64,000 nucleotides of DNA from positions 62,001-126,000 of the forward strand of contig NZ_JACOOJ010000003.1 of assembly GCF_014287585.1 (NCBI RefSeq), written 5' to 3'. This DNA is from Parabacteroides hominis (GTDB lineage Bacteria; Bacteroidota; Bacteroidia; Bacteroidales; Tannerellaceae). Positions 33,776 to 43,318 of this stretch are shown piece after piece. The notes under the pieces were generated by a model. The model saw only the letters and a list, made by a program, of their open reading frames with translations, had not been told where the DNA came from and made no database searches. Positions within the stretch are counted from its first letter, which is position 1, and each line of letters starts with the position of its first letter. The position numbers and the translations under genes are program-made.

Positions 33776-35095
33776 TTATTTATTGCAACGCCAATGCGTG
33801 ATCCGGTAGCCATGCACCGCATACCAGATCAGGTAAAGGAAACAAGGGATCAGTACCCAGTAGCCCTGTTGCAGGGAAGTCATGTCCGCCATTTTTCCGT
33901 AGACGAGCGGCAGGATTGCATTTCCGCACAGCGCCATCACCAGCAGGGAAGAACCGATCTTCGTAAACCGTCCTAAGTCGCGGATCGCATGCGGCCAGAT
34001 ACCGGCGTATATCAGCGAATTGGGAAAGCCCAAGGAGGCCAGGAACCAGATCGACAGGTTCGCATCGTGCCCTAAGAAAGAGACGTTCACATCAGCCAAT
34101 ACCACGCCTAAGGAAAGCGTCAGCCCCAACACTGTGCAGAAGATCAGTGCGTTCTTTTGGGAAACCACTTTCGGGATCAGGAGGATGCCCAACATATAGC
34201 CTAAAATGGTTGCCCCCAACGTGTAGGAAGGGAAGAATTTGGCATCTAACAGCCCGACTCCCATCGAACCGGCATAGCTGATGATCGTGTCGATCGCAAT
34301 CACCTGCGTGCCGACGTGCAGGAACAGTGCCAGCACGCCCAACACTAAATAAGGGAACTGGAAGACGGATGTCTTGTCCGAATTGGCTGCCGCCACCTTT
34401 TCGTCTTCGTCTTCGGGATTGATGTCCGGCAATACGGAACGGTAGATAAACACACCGATCCCCACCAGCAAAACCGCCAGCACGCTATAGGGAAGGATGA
34501 CGCCCCGGATCAGTTCGTTCAGGGCCGCTTCCTTGTCCGCTCCGGACAACAGCCCGTCTTCGACCGCCCGCAGGATATCCTGGCTTTTTCCCAATACGAC
34601 TGCCGCGAAGATCAGGGGCGAGACGATGCCGGCGAATTTGTTGCAGACTCCCATGATGCTGATCCTGCGTGCCGCGCTTTCGATCGGCCCGATAATCGTG
34701 ATATACGGGTTCGCCGAAGCCTGCAGGACGGAGAGCCCCGTGCCCATCGTGAACAGGCCGGTCAGGAAAATCCAGTAGGCGCGGTTCAACGCTGCCGGCA
34801 CGAACAACAAAGCTCCGGCGGCCAGGCAGAAGAAACCGTACATCATCCCTTTCTTATAGCCCGTCCGCTTCAACAGGTAGGCGACGGGAACCGACATCAC
34901 TAAATAGGCGATGTAGAACGAGAACGTGACAAAATAGGATTGGTAGTTCGTCAATTCGCAGGCGATCCGGAAATAAGGGATCAGGATCGAGTTCACCCAC
35001 GACACGAAGCCGATGATGAAAAACACGACTCCGATAATGGCAATCCCGATCGCCACCTGCCGCTTGCCGGCTTTATGGTCTGCTGTAGCCATCAT
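33776..35095 (-). CDS. sugar permease, MFS (FHS/fucose-glucose/galactose type)
   Basis: A 439-residue inner-membrane proton/sugar symporter with about 12 hydrophobic segments. It matches the FucP/GluP-like FHS subfamily: FFIIGFVSWVNSILIPYF in helix 1, then SYFVTFSFYIAYLVMSVPVAY and a central loop followed by FLHVGTQVIAIDTIISYA. In this operon its cargo is most likely N-acetylglucosamine or a related amino sugar (NagP-like role), an inference from nagA and nagB. I chose the ATG at 35095, which overlaps the preceding stop as ATGA; the ATG at 35092 is equally possible. Longer in-frame starts lie inside the upstream gene. Confidence 0.88.
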   Translation of the reverse strand: MMATADHKAGKRQVAIGIAIIGVVFFIIGFVSWVNSILIPYFRIACELTNYQSYFVTFSFYIAYLVMSVPVAYLLKRTGYKKGMMYGFFCLAAGALLFVPAALNRAYWIFLTGLFTMGTGLSVLQASANPYITIIGPIESAARRISIMGVCNKFAGIVSPLIFAAVVLGKSQDILRAVEDGLLSGADKEAALNELIRGVILPYSVLAVLLVGIGVFIYRSVLPDINPEDEDEKVAAANSDKTSVFQFPYLVLGVLALFLHVGTQVIAIDTIISYAGSMGVGLLDAKFFPSYTLGATILGYMLGILLIPKVVSQKNALIFCTVLGLTLSLGVVLADVNVSFLGHDANLSIWFLASLGFPNSLIYAGIWPHAIRDLGRFTKIGSSLLVMALCGNAILPLVYGKMADMTSLQQGYWVLIPCFLYLIWYAVHGYRITHWRCNK

Positions 35096-36432
35096 AACTT
35101 CATCTCCCAGCCTTTTTCGTATGTACGGGACCAATACTTGCCGGCAGCTTCCTTGTTACGGATATGGCCGTCGGACGGATCGACCAGCAGGCGTTCGGCC
35201 GAACGTTGGGCGATATTCCCCAATTGTACCAGCAACGTGCTCTTGTGGCCGGAAAGGATGTCGGCATGGAGCGGCGTCCCTTTCGTGATGCCGTCGAAGA
35301 AGTTCTGGATATGAAGGGCGTCCAATTGCTGGGCCGGATTCATCTTATTGCGCGGGTCGATCCGGATATTGCTTGTCACGTGCTTGATCACCTGGTTCTT
35401 GTGATCCAGTATCTTATATTCGTTTCCGCCGCCGATCAGCAGGTTCGCTTTCTCGCCGTAGAACAGAAGCCCGACCGCTTCGCCTTCGATACGGAACGGG
35501 TTGCAGCAATGGCCTTCCCACATCATCGACTTTTTGCCGCCGAAGTCGAGGTTGATCACTTGCGTGTCGGGCGCTTCCCAGTCGTCCTTGTAATAGTAGC
35601 GGCCTCCGGTAGAGGTCACCGCCGTTGGGAAGTCGAGTTCCATTCCCCAACGCAGCAGGTCGACCATGTGCGTCCCGTTGTTCAGGGCTTCGCCGGTTCC
35701 CCAGCGCCAGAACCAATGCCAGTTGTAGTGGATGAAGTTGTCTTTGAAGGCGGTGCGCGGAGCCGGTCCTTGCCACAGTTCCCAGTCGAGCCATTCGGGA
35801 ACGGCTGTTTCCTTGCCCGTCCCGATGGAAGGGCGGTTATTGGTGTACCAGGATTTACCGAAATAGACATTTCCGATTGTCCCGGCTTTGATTTCGTTGA
35901 TGGCCTCTACGATATTCGGCCACGAACGCCGCTGGTTCCCCATCTGGACCACCCGTTTATACCGTTTGGCGGCCTCGACCAGCATCTCGCCTTCCGCCGG
36001 AGTGTGGCTACACGGTTTTTCCAGATATACATGTTTGCCCGCTTTCATCGCCAACAGGGCGGCAGGGGCATGCCAATGGTCGGGCATCGCGATCACGACG
36101 GCATCTACATCCTTCTGCCCGAAGGTCTTGCGCAGGTCTTTGTCTCCGGCAGGCTGCTGCCCCGTGATTTCATCTACGGCGGCAATACATTTGGACAGGG
36201 CGCGCGAATCGACGTCGCAGATGCGGGTAACCCGGCAATTCGGCTGCTTGGCGAAGTTCTGCGCCAATGCTTTCCCACGCGAGTTGACGCCTATGACGGC
36301 TGCGTTTATCCGTTCGTTCGCCCCGACTATGTTGGCATAGCTCCGGGCACTGAAACCGGGTAAAATTCCCCCAAACGAAGCGATCGCCGTACCGGCTGCC
36401 GCTCTCTTCAAAAAACTACGTCTTGTTATCAT
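35092..36432 (-). CDS. Tat-exported Gfo/Idh/MocA family oxidoreductase
   Basis: A 446-residue oxidoreductase with a clear Tat signal (TRRSFLKRAAAG, residues 3-14), so it is exported folded, presumably with its nicotinamide cofactor bound. The Rossmann part runs from about 40 (AAVIGVNSRGKAL). MPDHWHAPAALLAMKAGKHV and YLEKPCSHTPAEGEM carry the conserved EKP lysine. Its length and MGNQRRSWP block match a large Bacteroidota subgroup of exported dehydrogenases. The start of the permease overlaps its stop. It lies 33 bases after nagA. Substrate unknown; a periplasmic sugar oxidation or keto-sugar step ahead of uptake is plausible. Confidence 0.88.
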   Translation of the reverse strand: MITRRSFLKRAAAGTAIASFGGILPGFSARSYANIVGANERINAAVIGVNSRGKALAQNFAKQPNCRVTRICDVDSRALSKCIAAVDEITGQQPAGDKDLRKTFGQKDVDAVVIAMPDHWHAPAALLAMKAGKHVYLEKPCSHTPAEGEMLVEAAKRYKRVVQMGNQRRSWPNIVEAINEIKAGTIGNVYFGKSWYTNNRPSIGTGKETAVPEWLDWELWQGPAPRTAFKDNFIHYNWHWFWRWGTGEALNNGTHMVDLLRWGMELDFPTAVTSTGGRYYYKDDWEAPDTQVINLDFGGKKSMMWEGHCCNPFRIEGEAVGLLFYGEKANLLIGGGNEYKILDHKNQVIKHVTSNIRIDPRNKMNPAQQLDALHIQNFFDGITKGTPLHADILSGHKSTLLVQLGNIAQRSAERLLVDPSDGHIRNKEAAGKYWSRTYEKGWEMKL

Positions 36433-36465
36433 AATGCATTATTTTAAGTTTTCTTTCCGTGATTT

Positions 36466-37674
36466 CTATGTAAGCTGTGCCTGAACGGTCCGATCGGATG
36501 TGGCGACTGTCTTTCCGCCAATCAATGTCCGGGCAACGCGTATGTGGTCGTCGAAGAGGATGATGTCGGCATCCTTCCCGGCTTGCAGGCTTCCTTTCCG
36601 GTCGTCCACGCCTAAGATGCGGGCCGGTGTGGCTGTCATCATCCTGACGGCTTCCGGAAGCGGGATTCCGGCTGTTTCCACCATTGTCCGCACCAGGCGG
36701 TCCGTCGTCGCGACACTCCCGGCAAAGGCGGACCGGTCGGGCAATTTGGCTACCCCGTCTTCCACCACGACTGTCTGCCCTTCTTTCAGGCTGCCTAATT
36801 TATAGGTTCCTTCCGGCATGCCGGCTGCACGCATCGAGTCGGTGACCAGGGCGATCCGGTCCGCTCCCTTGAACTTGTAGATCAGCTGCAAGAGGCTTTT
36901 AGGCAGATGAATGCCGTCGGCTATGATCTCGACATCCATCCGGTCGATCAGGAACGCCGCTTCGACTGCGCCGGCATAGCGGTAAGCATTCCGGCGGGTG
37001 ACGCCCTGCATGCCCGAATAAAGATGGGTCATCAGGGAATAGCCGGATTCGAAAGCCTCCATCACCTCTTCGCAAACGGCATCCGTATGCCCGACCGAGG
37101 GCAGGATGTGGCAGCTTTTCAGCAGTCGTCCCAGTTCGAGGGCGCCGGGTAATTCCGGGGCAATGCTCCAGCGGACAATGTCGCCGGATGCGTCCAGTAT
37201 CTTCCTGTAGTGTTCGGGAACGGGTTGTTTCAGGTTCGCCGGGTCTTGTGCCCCCCGCTGGCTGTATGCGAAATAGGGACCTTCCAAATGGATGCCTAAA
37301 AACTGTGCGCCTTGCGTATTCCGTTTTTTTGCCTCCGTGTAGACATCGAACATATGGAACAATTCTTCATCCGGGCAGGTAAGCGTGGTCGGAAGCAAAG
37401 CAGTCGTCCCGTAGCGGGCATGCGTCTCTGCAACGGTCAGCCAGGCTTCGACAGTGCCGTCCATAAAATCGGCTCCGCCGGCGCCATGCGTATGCAAGTC
37501 TATGAAACCGGGTGAAATATAAAGGGAACGGGCATCGATCACCTCGCCGGAAAGCGGTGCGGCCGGTTCGCCTTTTCCTATGGCGGCGATTTTGCCGTCT
37601 TCTATCACGACATATCCGGTTTCTGCTATTTCGTCCGGCAGAATCAAACGTCCGTTTATCAGTGTTGTTCTCAT
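36466..37674 (-). CDS. nagA: N-acetylglucosamine-6-phosphate deacetylase
   Basis: A 402-residue cytoplasmic metallohydrolase that removes acetate from N-acetylglucosamine-6-phosphate. Landmarks: the metal-binding motif IDLHTHGAGGADFMDGT near residue 60, a Glu in HLEGPYF (near 130), SVGHTDA (near 195), and the catalytic Asp in LVTDSMRAAGMPEG (near 280). All look intact. It is the first gene of an operon with an exported oxidoreductase, a permease, nagB and a second exported oxidoreductase. The XylR/AraC-type regulator gene ends 97 bases upstream and is the likely controller. Confidence 0.93.
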   Translation of the reverse strand: MRTTLINGRLILPDEIAETGYVVIEDGKIAAIGKGEPAAPLSGEVIDARSLYISPGFIDLHTHGAGGADFMDGTVEAWLTVAETHARYGTTALLPTTLTCPDEELFHMFDVYTEAKKRNTQGAQFLGIHLEGPYFAYSQRGAQDPANLKQPVPEHYRKILDASGDIVRWSIAPELPGALELGRLLKSCHILPSVGHTDAVCEEVMEAFESGYSLMTHLYSGMQGVTRRNAYRYAGAVEAAFLIDRMDVEIIADGIHLPKSLLQLIYKFKGADRIALVTDSMRAAGMPEGTYKLGSLKEGQTVVVEDGVAKLPDRSAFAGSVATTDRLVRTMVETAGIPLPEAVRMMTATPARILGVDDRKGSLQAGKDADIILFDDHIRVARTLIGGKTVATSDRTVQAQLT

Positions 37675-37771
37675 GGCAATCGCATATTAGATTATCGATG
37701 CACAAATTAAGCACATTATTTTTCGCAATTAGGGTATAATCACGAAACAAAATCCTCAAAATACGAATACT

Positions 37772-38929
37772 TTACCGGACGGCAAACCGTTTCCGGTATT
37801 GCAAAGGTGTCATGCCTTTCATTTTAACGAAAATGCGGGAGATGTTTTTGTAGTCGGTGAATCCGGCATTGGCTGCCGCTTCGACTAAAGGAAGGTCGGT
37901 CGTAATCAGCAAAGATGCGAATCGATCGATGCGTTGTTGCTGAATGTACTGGTAGACGGAGATACCGGTTTCGCCCTTGAATTTCTTTTCCAGCACACGG
38001 CGGGAATAGGGGATGAGCCGGATCAGGTCCTCCACTGAAAGCGGATTCCGATAATTTTCGTCGATATAGCCTAACACTTGCCCGACATATTTATCGGAGA
38101 CGGCAAAGCGTTCCGTCGAACCGCGGGGAACGATCCGCACCGGCTTGATGATCACGTCGACGGGAGCCGTGATTTCCTTCTCGATAAACTGATGGAGCAG
38201 CTTGCCGACTTCATAGCCTCCGTTCTCGATATCCAACTCGATCGAGGAGAGGGACGGGTCCGAGATATTGCACAACAGGTTGTCATTGTCCACGCCTAAG
38301 ACGGCAATGTCTCCGGGAACATCGATGTCATACATCTTGCAAACCTCGGTAATCTGCAAGGCGTAATAATCGTCGCAGGCAAAAAGGGCGACCGGTTTAG
38401 GCAAATCGAGCAACCAGCGGCTGACACGTCCGGCATCGAAGTTCCACTGTCTGCCGGACATCTGCTTGCCGTCGTCCAAAGCATAAACGGGATATCCGTG
38501 GTCCGCCACCGTGTCGCGGAAACCTTCGCCCCGCTCGCGCATCCAGACCGTATCCGTAAAGCCGTAATAGGCAAAGGCCCTAAATCCTTTGCGGATGAAA
38601 AACTCGGCGGCCATCACGCCCGTGCCGTAATAATCGCCGGTCAGGTTGGAAAGGCCGTGATAGCGTTCTTTGTAGTTCTGGACGATAATCGGGATGTCGA
38701 GGCGGTTCAGGATGTCCAAGTCCACATCGGTCAACTGGGCGATAATAGCATCGGCTCCCCATTCCTTCGCCCAGCGCACGACTCCTTCGTCGCCATGCAG
38801 TTCCCGGTAATACAGGGGCATCCGGTAAAACACCCACGGGCCGGCCTCACGGGCATACCTGACCACGCCCTCCAGCAGGCTGCGTCCGTAGCCGCTGGAG
38901 AAATCCGTCAGCAACAGGATCTTAATCAT
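37772..38929 (-). CDS. XylR/LacI-AraC hybrid transcription regulator
   Basis: A 385-residue regulator. The N-terminal ~270 residues form a periplasmic-binding-protein-like sensor (LacI/XylR type: ILLLTDFSSGYGRSLLEGV; FACDDYYALQITEVC; VLGVDNDNLLCN). The C-terminal ~105 residues hold two AraC-type helix-turn-helices (LSVEDLIRLIPYSRRVLEKKF; LVEAAANAGFTDYKNISRIF). It should bind a sugar-related effector and control nearby genes; the amino-sugar operon starting 97 bases downstream is the obvious target. I chose the ATG at 38929, where the sensor domain begins; the longer frame runs back into tolC without family resemblance. The start overlaps the end of tolC by 8 bases. Confidence 0.9.
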   Translation of the reverse strand: MIKILLLTDFSSGYGRSLLEGVVRYAREAGPWVFYRMPLYYRELHGDEGVVRWAKEWGADAIIAQLTDVDLDILNRLDIPIIVQNYKERYHGLSNLTGDYYGTGVMAAEFFIRKGFRAFAYYGFTDTVWMRERGEGFRDTVADHGYPVYALDDGKQMSGRQWNFDAGRVSRWLLDLPKPVALFACDDYYALQITEVCKMYDIDVPGDIAVLGVDNDNLLCNISDPSLSSIELDIENGGYEVGKLLHQFIEKEITAPVDVIIKPVRIVPRGSTERFAVSDKYVGQVLGYIDENYRNPLSVEDLIRLIPYSRRVLEKKFKGETGISVYQYIQQQRIDRFASLLITTDLPLVEAAANAGFTDYKNISRIFVKMKGMTPLQYRKRFAVR

Positions 38930-40247
38930 GGAACATGTCCATGATCTTTCCGCTAAGCTGCAAAAGGGAAATTTCGCATATCTTGGTGGAATATTCGGCG
39001 ATGGACTGCCGCTCTTCTGCTTCCAGCAGGCTGTTCTGGGCTTCACGCAGTTCGATACCGGACAGGTCGCCTAACTTATAGCGGTCGATCGCAATCCGGT
39101 AATTCTCCTGTGCTGCGACTAAATTCTCTTTTTCCAGGCTCCACAAGTCCAGGTTATTGCGATAAGCCATCCAGAAATTACTCATATCGGCCCGCAACCC
39201 CAGTTCCAGTTCCTGCGTGCGCAATTCCTGGTTCTGGATCTGAATCCGGGCATTCCGCTGTTCACGTTTCCGGTTGAAACCGTCGAACACGTTGATGCCG
39301 ACCGTCACACCGTAATTCAATCCGAGGCGGCGCTGAAGGTCGGTCGCTCCCACTTCGTACCAGTTCGCCGTATAGCCATATCCGGCATTCAGCCTGACAT
39401 ACGGATAGTTGCGGCTCTTTATCTTTTTATAGTCCAGCTCGGAAATCACCTGGTTCTTCTTGGCGATCAGCAGGGCGGAATTGGAAGCAAGCGTGCTTTT
39501 CCAGAGTTCCACTTCATCTAAAAACGGGTTGGGAGTAATCAGGGAGTCCTTGATCTGTACCTGTTCCTCCACATCCTCCAAAGCCATCAGCCGGTTCAGG
39601 CGGATGCGGGAAGTATGCACTTGTTCCAACTGGTTCAGGACATTGGAACTGTCGGCATTGAAGTCGACTTGCGCCTGCTGGAGGTCAAGGCGGGACATCG
39701 AGCCGATATAATACCGCTCTTCCACAATGCGCAAGCGTTCGCGGGAGAGATCGAGCGTGGAACGGAGGTTGCGGAGGCGGATCTTCTGGCGGATCAGGTT
39801 GTAGTATTCGCTCGAAAGGTCGGCAACGAAGTCTTCGATTGTCAGCCGGGTATTCAGTTCGCCTAAGTTCTGCAATTCTTTCAGCTTGTCGTAAGTGGCC
39901 TGTATGCCTAATCCGTCGAAGACGGTCCAGTTCACATTCAAGCCCACGTCCGCCGTCTCGTTGTGGACGCCGTTTGTCTTTTCGGTCGTCCCGTCGGACA
40001 ACTTATTGCTATTATTGTTAAGCGTGCCGCTGAAACCGCTGCTCAGGTCGACGGTCGGCAGGTAGCCGGCATTGCCCGGTGTTGCATTGTTATCGCTGAC
40101 TTGCTGTTCGTTGCGGATGATGCGGATGGAGTAATTATGCTCCAATCCGGTCCGGATGCAGTCGTCCAGGCTGAACACCCGTTGCGCCCCGGCCGGAACG
40201 ACCGCAAATGCTATACATATTAATAAAAGAAACCTCTTCATCCTCAA
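38922..40247 (-). CDS. TolC-family outer-membrane efflux channel
   Basis: A 441-residue protein with a signal peptide (about 1-21, ending AGAQ) and the two-fold repeated helical/beta pattern of TolC-type channels. The VFSLDDCIRTGLEHNYSI start and a long coiled region with YNLIRQKIRLRNLRSTLDLS are typical. It forms the outer-membrane duct for the RND pump encoded just upstream (gap 26 bases). The operon order is adaptor, pump, channel. Its last codons overlap the start of the XylR-type regulator, an odd link between efflux and sugar regulation. Confidence 0.93.
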   Translation of the reverse strand: MRMKRFLLLICIAFAVVPAGAQRVFSLDDCIRTGLEHNYSIRIIRNEQQVSDNNATPGNAGYLPTVDLSSGFSGTLNNNSNKLSDGTTEKTNGVHNETADVGLNVNWTVFDGLGIQATYDKLKELQNLGELNTRLTIEDFVADLSSEYYNLIRQKIRLRNLRSTLDLSRERLRIVEERYYIGSMSRLDLQQAQVDFNADSSNVLNQLEQVHTSRIRLNRLMALEDVEEQVQIKDSLITPNPFLDEVELWKSTLASNSALLIAKKNQVISELDYKKIKSRNYPYVRLNAGYGYTANWYEVGATDLQRRLGLNYGVTVGINVFDGFNRKREQRNARIQIQNQELRTQELELGLRADMSNFWMAYRNNLDLWSLEKENLVAAQENYRIAIDRYKLGDLSGIELREAQNSLLEAEERQSIAEYSTKICEISLLQLSGKIMDMFHD

Positions 40248-40273
40248 TTGCCTTATTTCTTAATTATTAATTC

Positions 40274-43200
40274 TTAATTCTTAATTTTCGATTGTCTGTC
40301 CGTAGAGATAAAGCTATACATGGCCGGGACGATGAACAACGTCAGGAATGTCGAAACGACCATGCCGCCCACTACGGCGATACCCATCGCAATACGTCCT
40401 TGCGCCCCTTCGCCCGAAGCATATACCAGCGGAACCAATCCTAAGATCGTCGAAATACTGGTCATCAGGATCGGACGCAGACGCTGCGTGGAAGCCAAAC
40501 GGATCGCCTCCGCCATGCTCAACCCCGCTTCCTGCCGCTGGTTGGCAAACTCTACGATCAAAATACCGTTCTTCGCCACCAGTCCGATCAGCATGATTAT
40601 ACCGATCTGGCTGAATATATTCATTGTCACGCCCGAATAGCTCATAAAGATCAACGCCCCCGCAATAGCCAACGGAACGGTGAACATTACGACCAACGGG
40701 TCCTTGAAACTCTCGAACTGCGCCGCTAAGACCAGATAGATCATAAAAAGCGCCAGGATCATGGCAAACATCAAACTGGACGAACTCTCGCGGAACTCTT
40801 TCGACTCGCCCGACAAAGCCGTACGGAAACTGTTGTCCAACGTCTCCGCAGCGATGCGGTCCATCTCGTCCAGGCCGTCGCCGATCGTATAGCCTTTGTT
40901 CAGGCCGCTGGAAACGGTCGCCGCCACAAAGCGGTTATACCGATATAACTGAGGCGGAGCCACATCTTCCTTCAACGTAACCAGGTTATCCAACTGGATC
41001 ATCTCCCCGGCATCACTGCGGACGTAGATGGACTTCAGGTCCAACGGCGTATTACGCTGCTGGCGGTTGATCTCGCCCAATATCTGGTATTGCTTCCCGT
41101 TCATATAGAAATATCCCATACGCTGGCCGCTCAACGCATACTGCAATGTCTGGGCAATCGTGCGGGTGCTGACACCTAACGAAGAAGCCTTGTCGCGGTT
41201 GATCTCGATGCGGGCTTCAGGCTTCGTAAACTTCAGGTTCACATCCGCCATCTGGAACACCGGACTTTCGCTCACCTTCTGCATAAAAGCAGGCAAATAT
41301 TCCTGCAACTTTTCCAGGCTCGTCGCCTGCAAGACATACTGCACAGGCATCCCCCCGCGACGTCCGCCGAAAGTGGACTGCTGCTGGACAAAAGCGCGTG
41401 CTTCCGTTTTACCGCGCACATGTTTGGACAAGACATCGGCAATTTCCATCTGCGAACGTTCGCGGTCCTTGATATCCGGCAACAGCACGGAAATAAATCC
41501 GTTGCTATTATTCGCACGAACCGTCAACGCTTGCCGCTCCGGCGCCAGCGTATCTGCCATAGCTGCGATCTGGTCCGTAAAGTCACGGATAAACTCGAAG
41601 GTCGCACCTTCCTGGGCGGATATACGGATAGAAATGGAAGAACGGTCCTCCAACGGAGATAGCTCGGAACGGATCGTCCGCCAGAAATAGCCGATAGAAC
41701 CGAACAGGATCACGACAACCGGTATGGACCACCACTTATGATTCAGGAACGCATTCAGCGATTTTGCATAAATATTATTCAACCCTTCGAAGAACGGTTC
41801 GGTCTTCACATACAACCATCCCTTGCTTTCGCGCTTTTTCAACAGCTTGGTCGCCAACATCGGCGTAAAGGTCAAAGCCACGAAAGAAGAAATCGTCACC
41901 GAACCGGCGATTACGATACTGAACTCCTTAAACAGACGCCCTGTCATCCCTTCCATAAAGACAATCGGAAGGAACACGGACACCAATGTCACCGTCGTAG
42001 ACACAACGGCAAAGAAGATCTCCTTCGAACCCTCTATGCCCGCCTCCTTCGGCTCCATCCCCTGCTCGATACGGACATAGATATTCTCCGCCATCACGAT
42101 CGCATCGTCCACCACCAATCCGACCGAAAGCACCACTGCCAACATCGTCAACACATTGATGGAGAAGCCGGAGATATACATCACGAAGAACGCCCCCACC
42201 AACGAAACCGGGATTACCACCACCGGGACCATCGTCACACGCCAGTCGCGCAGGAACAGGAAGATGATCAACACCACGAGCAGGAAAGCCACATAAATAG
42301 TCTCTTCCACCTCCTTGATAGAGGCACGGATAAAGCGGGTGTTATCGTAGACCATTTCGACCGTAACATCCTCCGGCAGGTCTTTCTCCAATTGCTCGAT
42401 ACGCTTGTACGCCTCGTCGGCAATCTCGATCTGGTTAGCACCCGGCTGCGGGATGATGACATCGATAACCATCGGCTCGCCATTCTTACGCATCACGCTT
42501 CGCAAATCCTCCGGACTGACCTCGGCGCGCCCGACGTCCTGAAAACGGATGATGTTATCGCCATCCCGTTTGATAATCAAATCATTAAATTCCGTTGCCG
42601 TATGCATCAGTCCAAGCGTACGGATAGACAAATCGATCGTATTACCTTCTATGCTGCCGGAAGGAAGCTCCACGTTTTCCGCATCTACCGCGTTCTTCAC
42701 ATCCAGCGGAGTGACACCGTAGCCAGCCATTTTGATCGGGTCCAGCCACAAGCGCATGGAGTAACGCTTCTGTCCCCAGATATCCACGCCACTCACGTTC
42801 GGAATGGTCTGAAGCCGCTCTTTCACCGTCAGTTCGGCAATCTCACTCAGTTCCATCAACGACCGCTTGCTGCTTCGGATACCGATCTGCATGATCGGGG
42901 TTGCATCGGCATCTGCTTTCGAAACCGTCGGAGGGTCACAGTCGCGGGGCAGGTAACGCTGGGCGCGCGAAACCTTGTCGCGCACGTCGTTTGCCGCCGT
43001 TTCCAGATCGACAGACAATTCGAACTCTACCGTAATACGGCAACTTCCCTGGCTACTGACGCTGCTCAACGAACGGATGCCCGGAATACCGTTGATATTT
43101 TGTTCGAGCGGTTCCGTAATCTGGTTCATGATCACCTCGGCGTTGGCTCCCGGATAGGACACGTTTACCGAAATAATCGGGTTGTCCACACTCGGAAACT

Positions 43201-43309
43201 CACGAACACCCAGGAATTTATAGCCGATCATCCCGAACAACAGGAGGATAAGCATCATCACGGTCGACAGAACCGGCCTCTTTATACTTATTTCAGAAAT
43301 ATTCGCCAT
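40274..43309 (-). CDS. RND-type (HAE1/AcrB-like) efflux pump
   Basis: A 1011-residue inner-membrane, proton-driven export pump with the duplicated layout of AcrB: helix 1 at the N-terminus (SISIKRPVLSTVMMLILLLF), a large periplasmic loop, helices 2-6, a second loop, then helices 8-12. The proton-relay Asp pair is visible in VGLVVDDAIVMAENIYVRIE. Other landmarks are VSYPGANAEVIMNQIT and GLVAKNGILIVEFANQ. It works with the adaptor (upstream, 9-base gap) and the TolC-like channel (downstream). Substrates may be drugs, bile acids or other amphiphiles; the sequence does not tell. Confidence 0.95.
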   Translation of the reverse strand: MANISEISIKRPVLSTVMMLILLLFGMIGYKFLGVREFPSVDNPIISVNVSYPGANAEVIMNQITEPLEQNINGIPGIRSLSSVSSQGSCRITVEFELSVDLETAANDVRDKVSRAQRYLPRDCDPPTVSKADADATPIMQIGIRSSKRSLMELSEIAELTVKERLQTIPNVSGVDIWGQKRYSMRLWLDPIKMAGYGVTPLDVKNAVDAENVELPSGSIEGNTIDLSIRTLGLMHTATEFNDLIIKRDGDNIIRFQDVGRAEVSPEDLRSVMRKNGEPMVIDVIIPQPGANQIEIADEAYKRIEQLEKDLPEDVTVEMVYDNTRFIRASIKEVEETIYVAFLLVVLIIFLFLRDWRVTMVPVVVIPVSLVGAFFVMYISGFSINVLTMLAVVLSVGLVVDDAIVMAENIYVRIEQGMEPKEAGIEGSKEIFFAVVSTTVTLVSVFLPIVFMEGMTGRLFKEFSIVIAGSVTISSFVALTFTPMLATKLLKKRESKGWLYVKTEPFFEGLNNIYAKSLNAFLNHKWWSIPVVVILFGSIGYFWRTIRSELSPLEDRSSISIRISAQEGATFEFIRDFTDQIAAMADTLAPERQALTVRANNSNGFISVLLPDIKDRERSQMEIADVLSKHVRGKTEARAFVQQQSTFGGRRGGMPVQYVLQATSLEKLQEYLPAFMQKVSESPVFQMADVNLKFTKPEARIEINRDKASSLGVSTRTIAQTLQYALSGQRMGYFYMNGKQYQILGEINRQQRNTPLDLKSIYVRSDAGEMIQLDNLVTLKEDVAPPQLYRYNRFVAATVSSGLNKGYTIGDGLDEMDRIAAETLDNSFRTALSGESKEFRESSSSLMFAMILALFMIYLVLAAQFESFKDPLVVMFTVPLAIAGALIFMSYSGVTMNIFSQIGIIMLIGLVAKNGILIVEFANQRQEAGLSMAEAIRLASTQRLRPILMTSISTILGLVPLVYASGEGAQGRIAMGIAVVGGMVVSTFLTLFIVPAMYSFISTDRQSKIKN

Positions 43310-43318
43310 GCCATTTCG

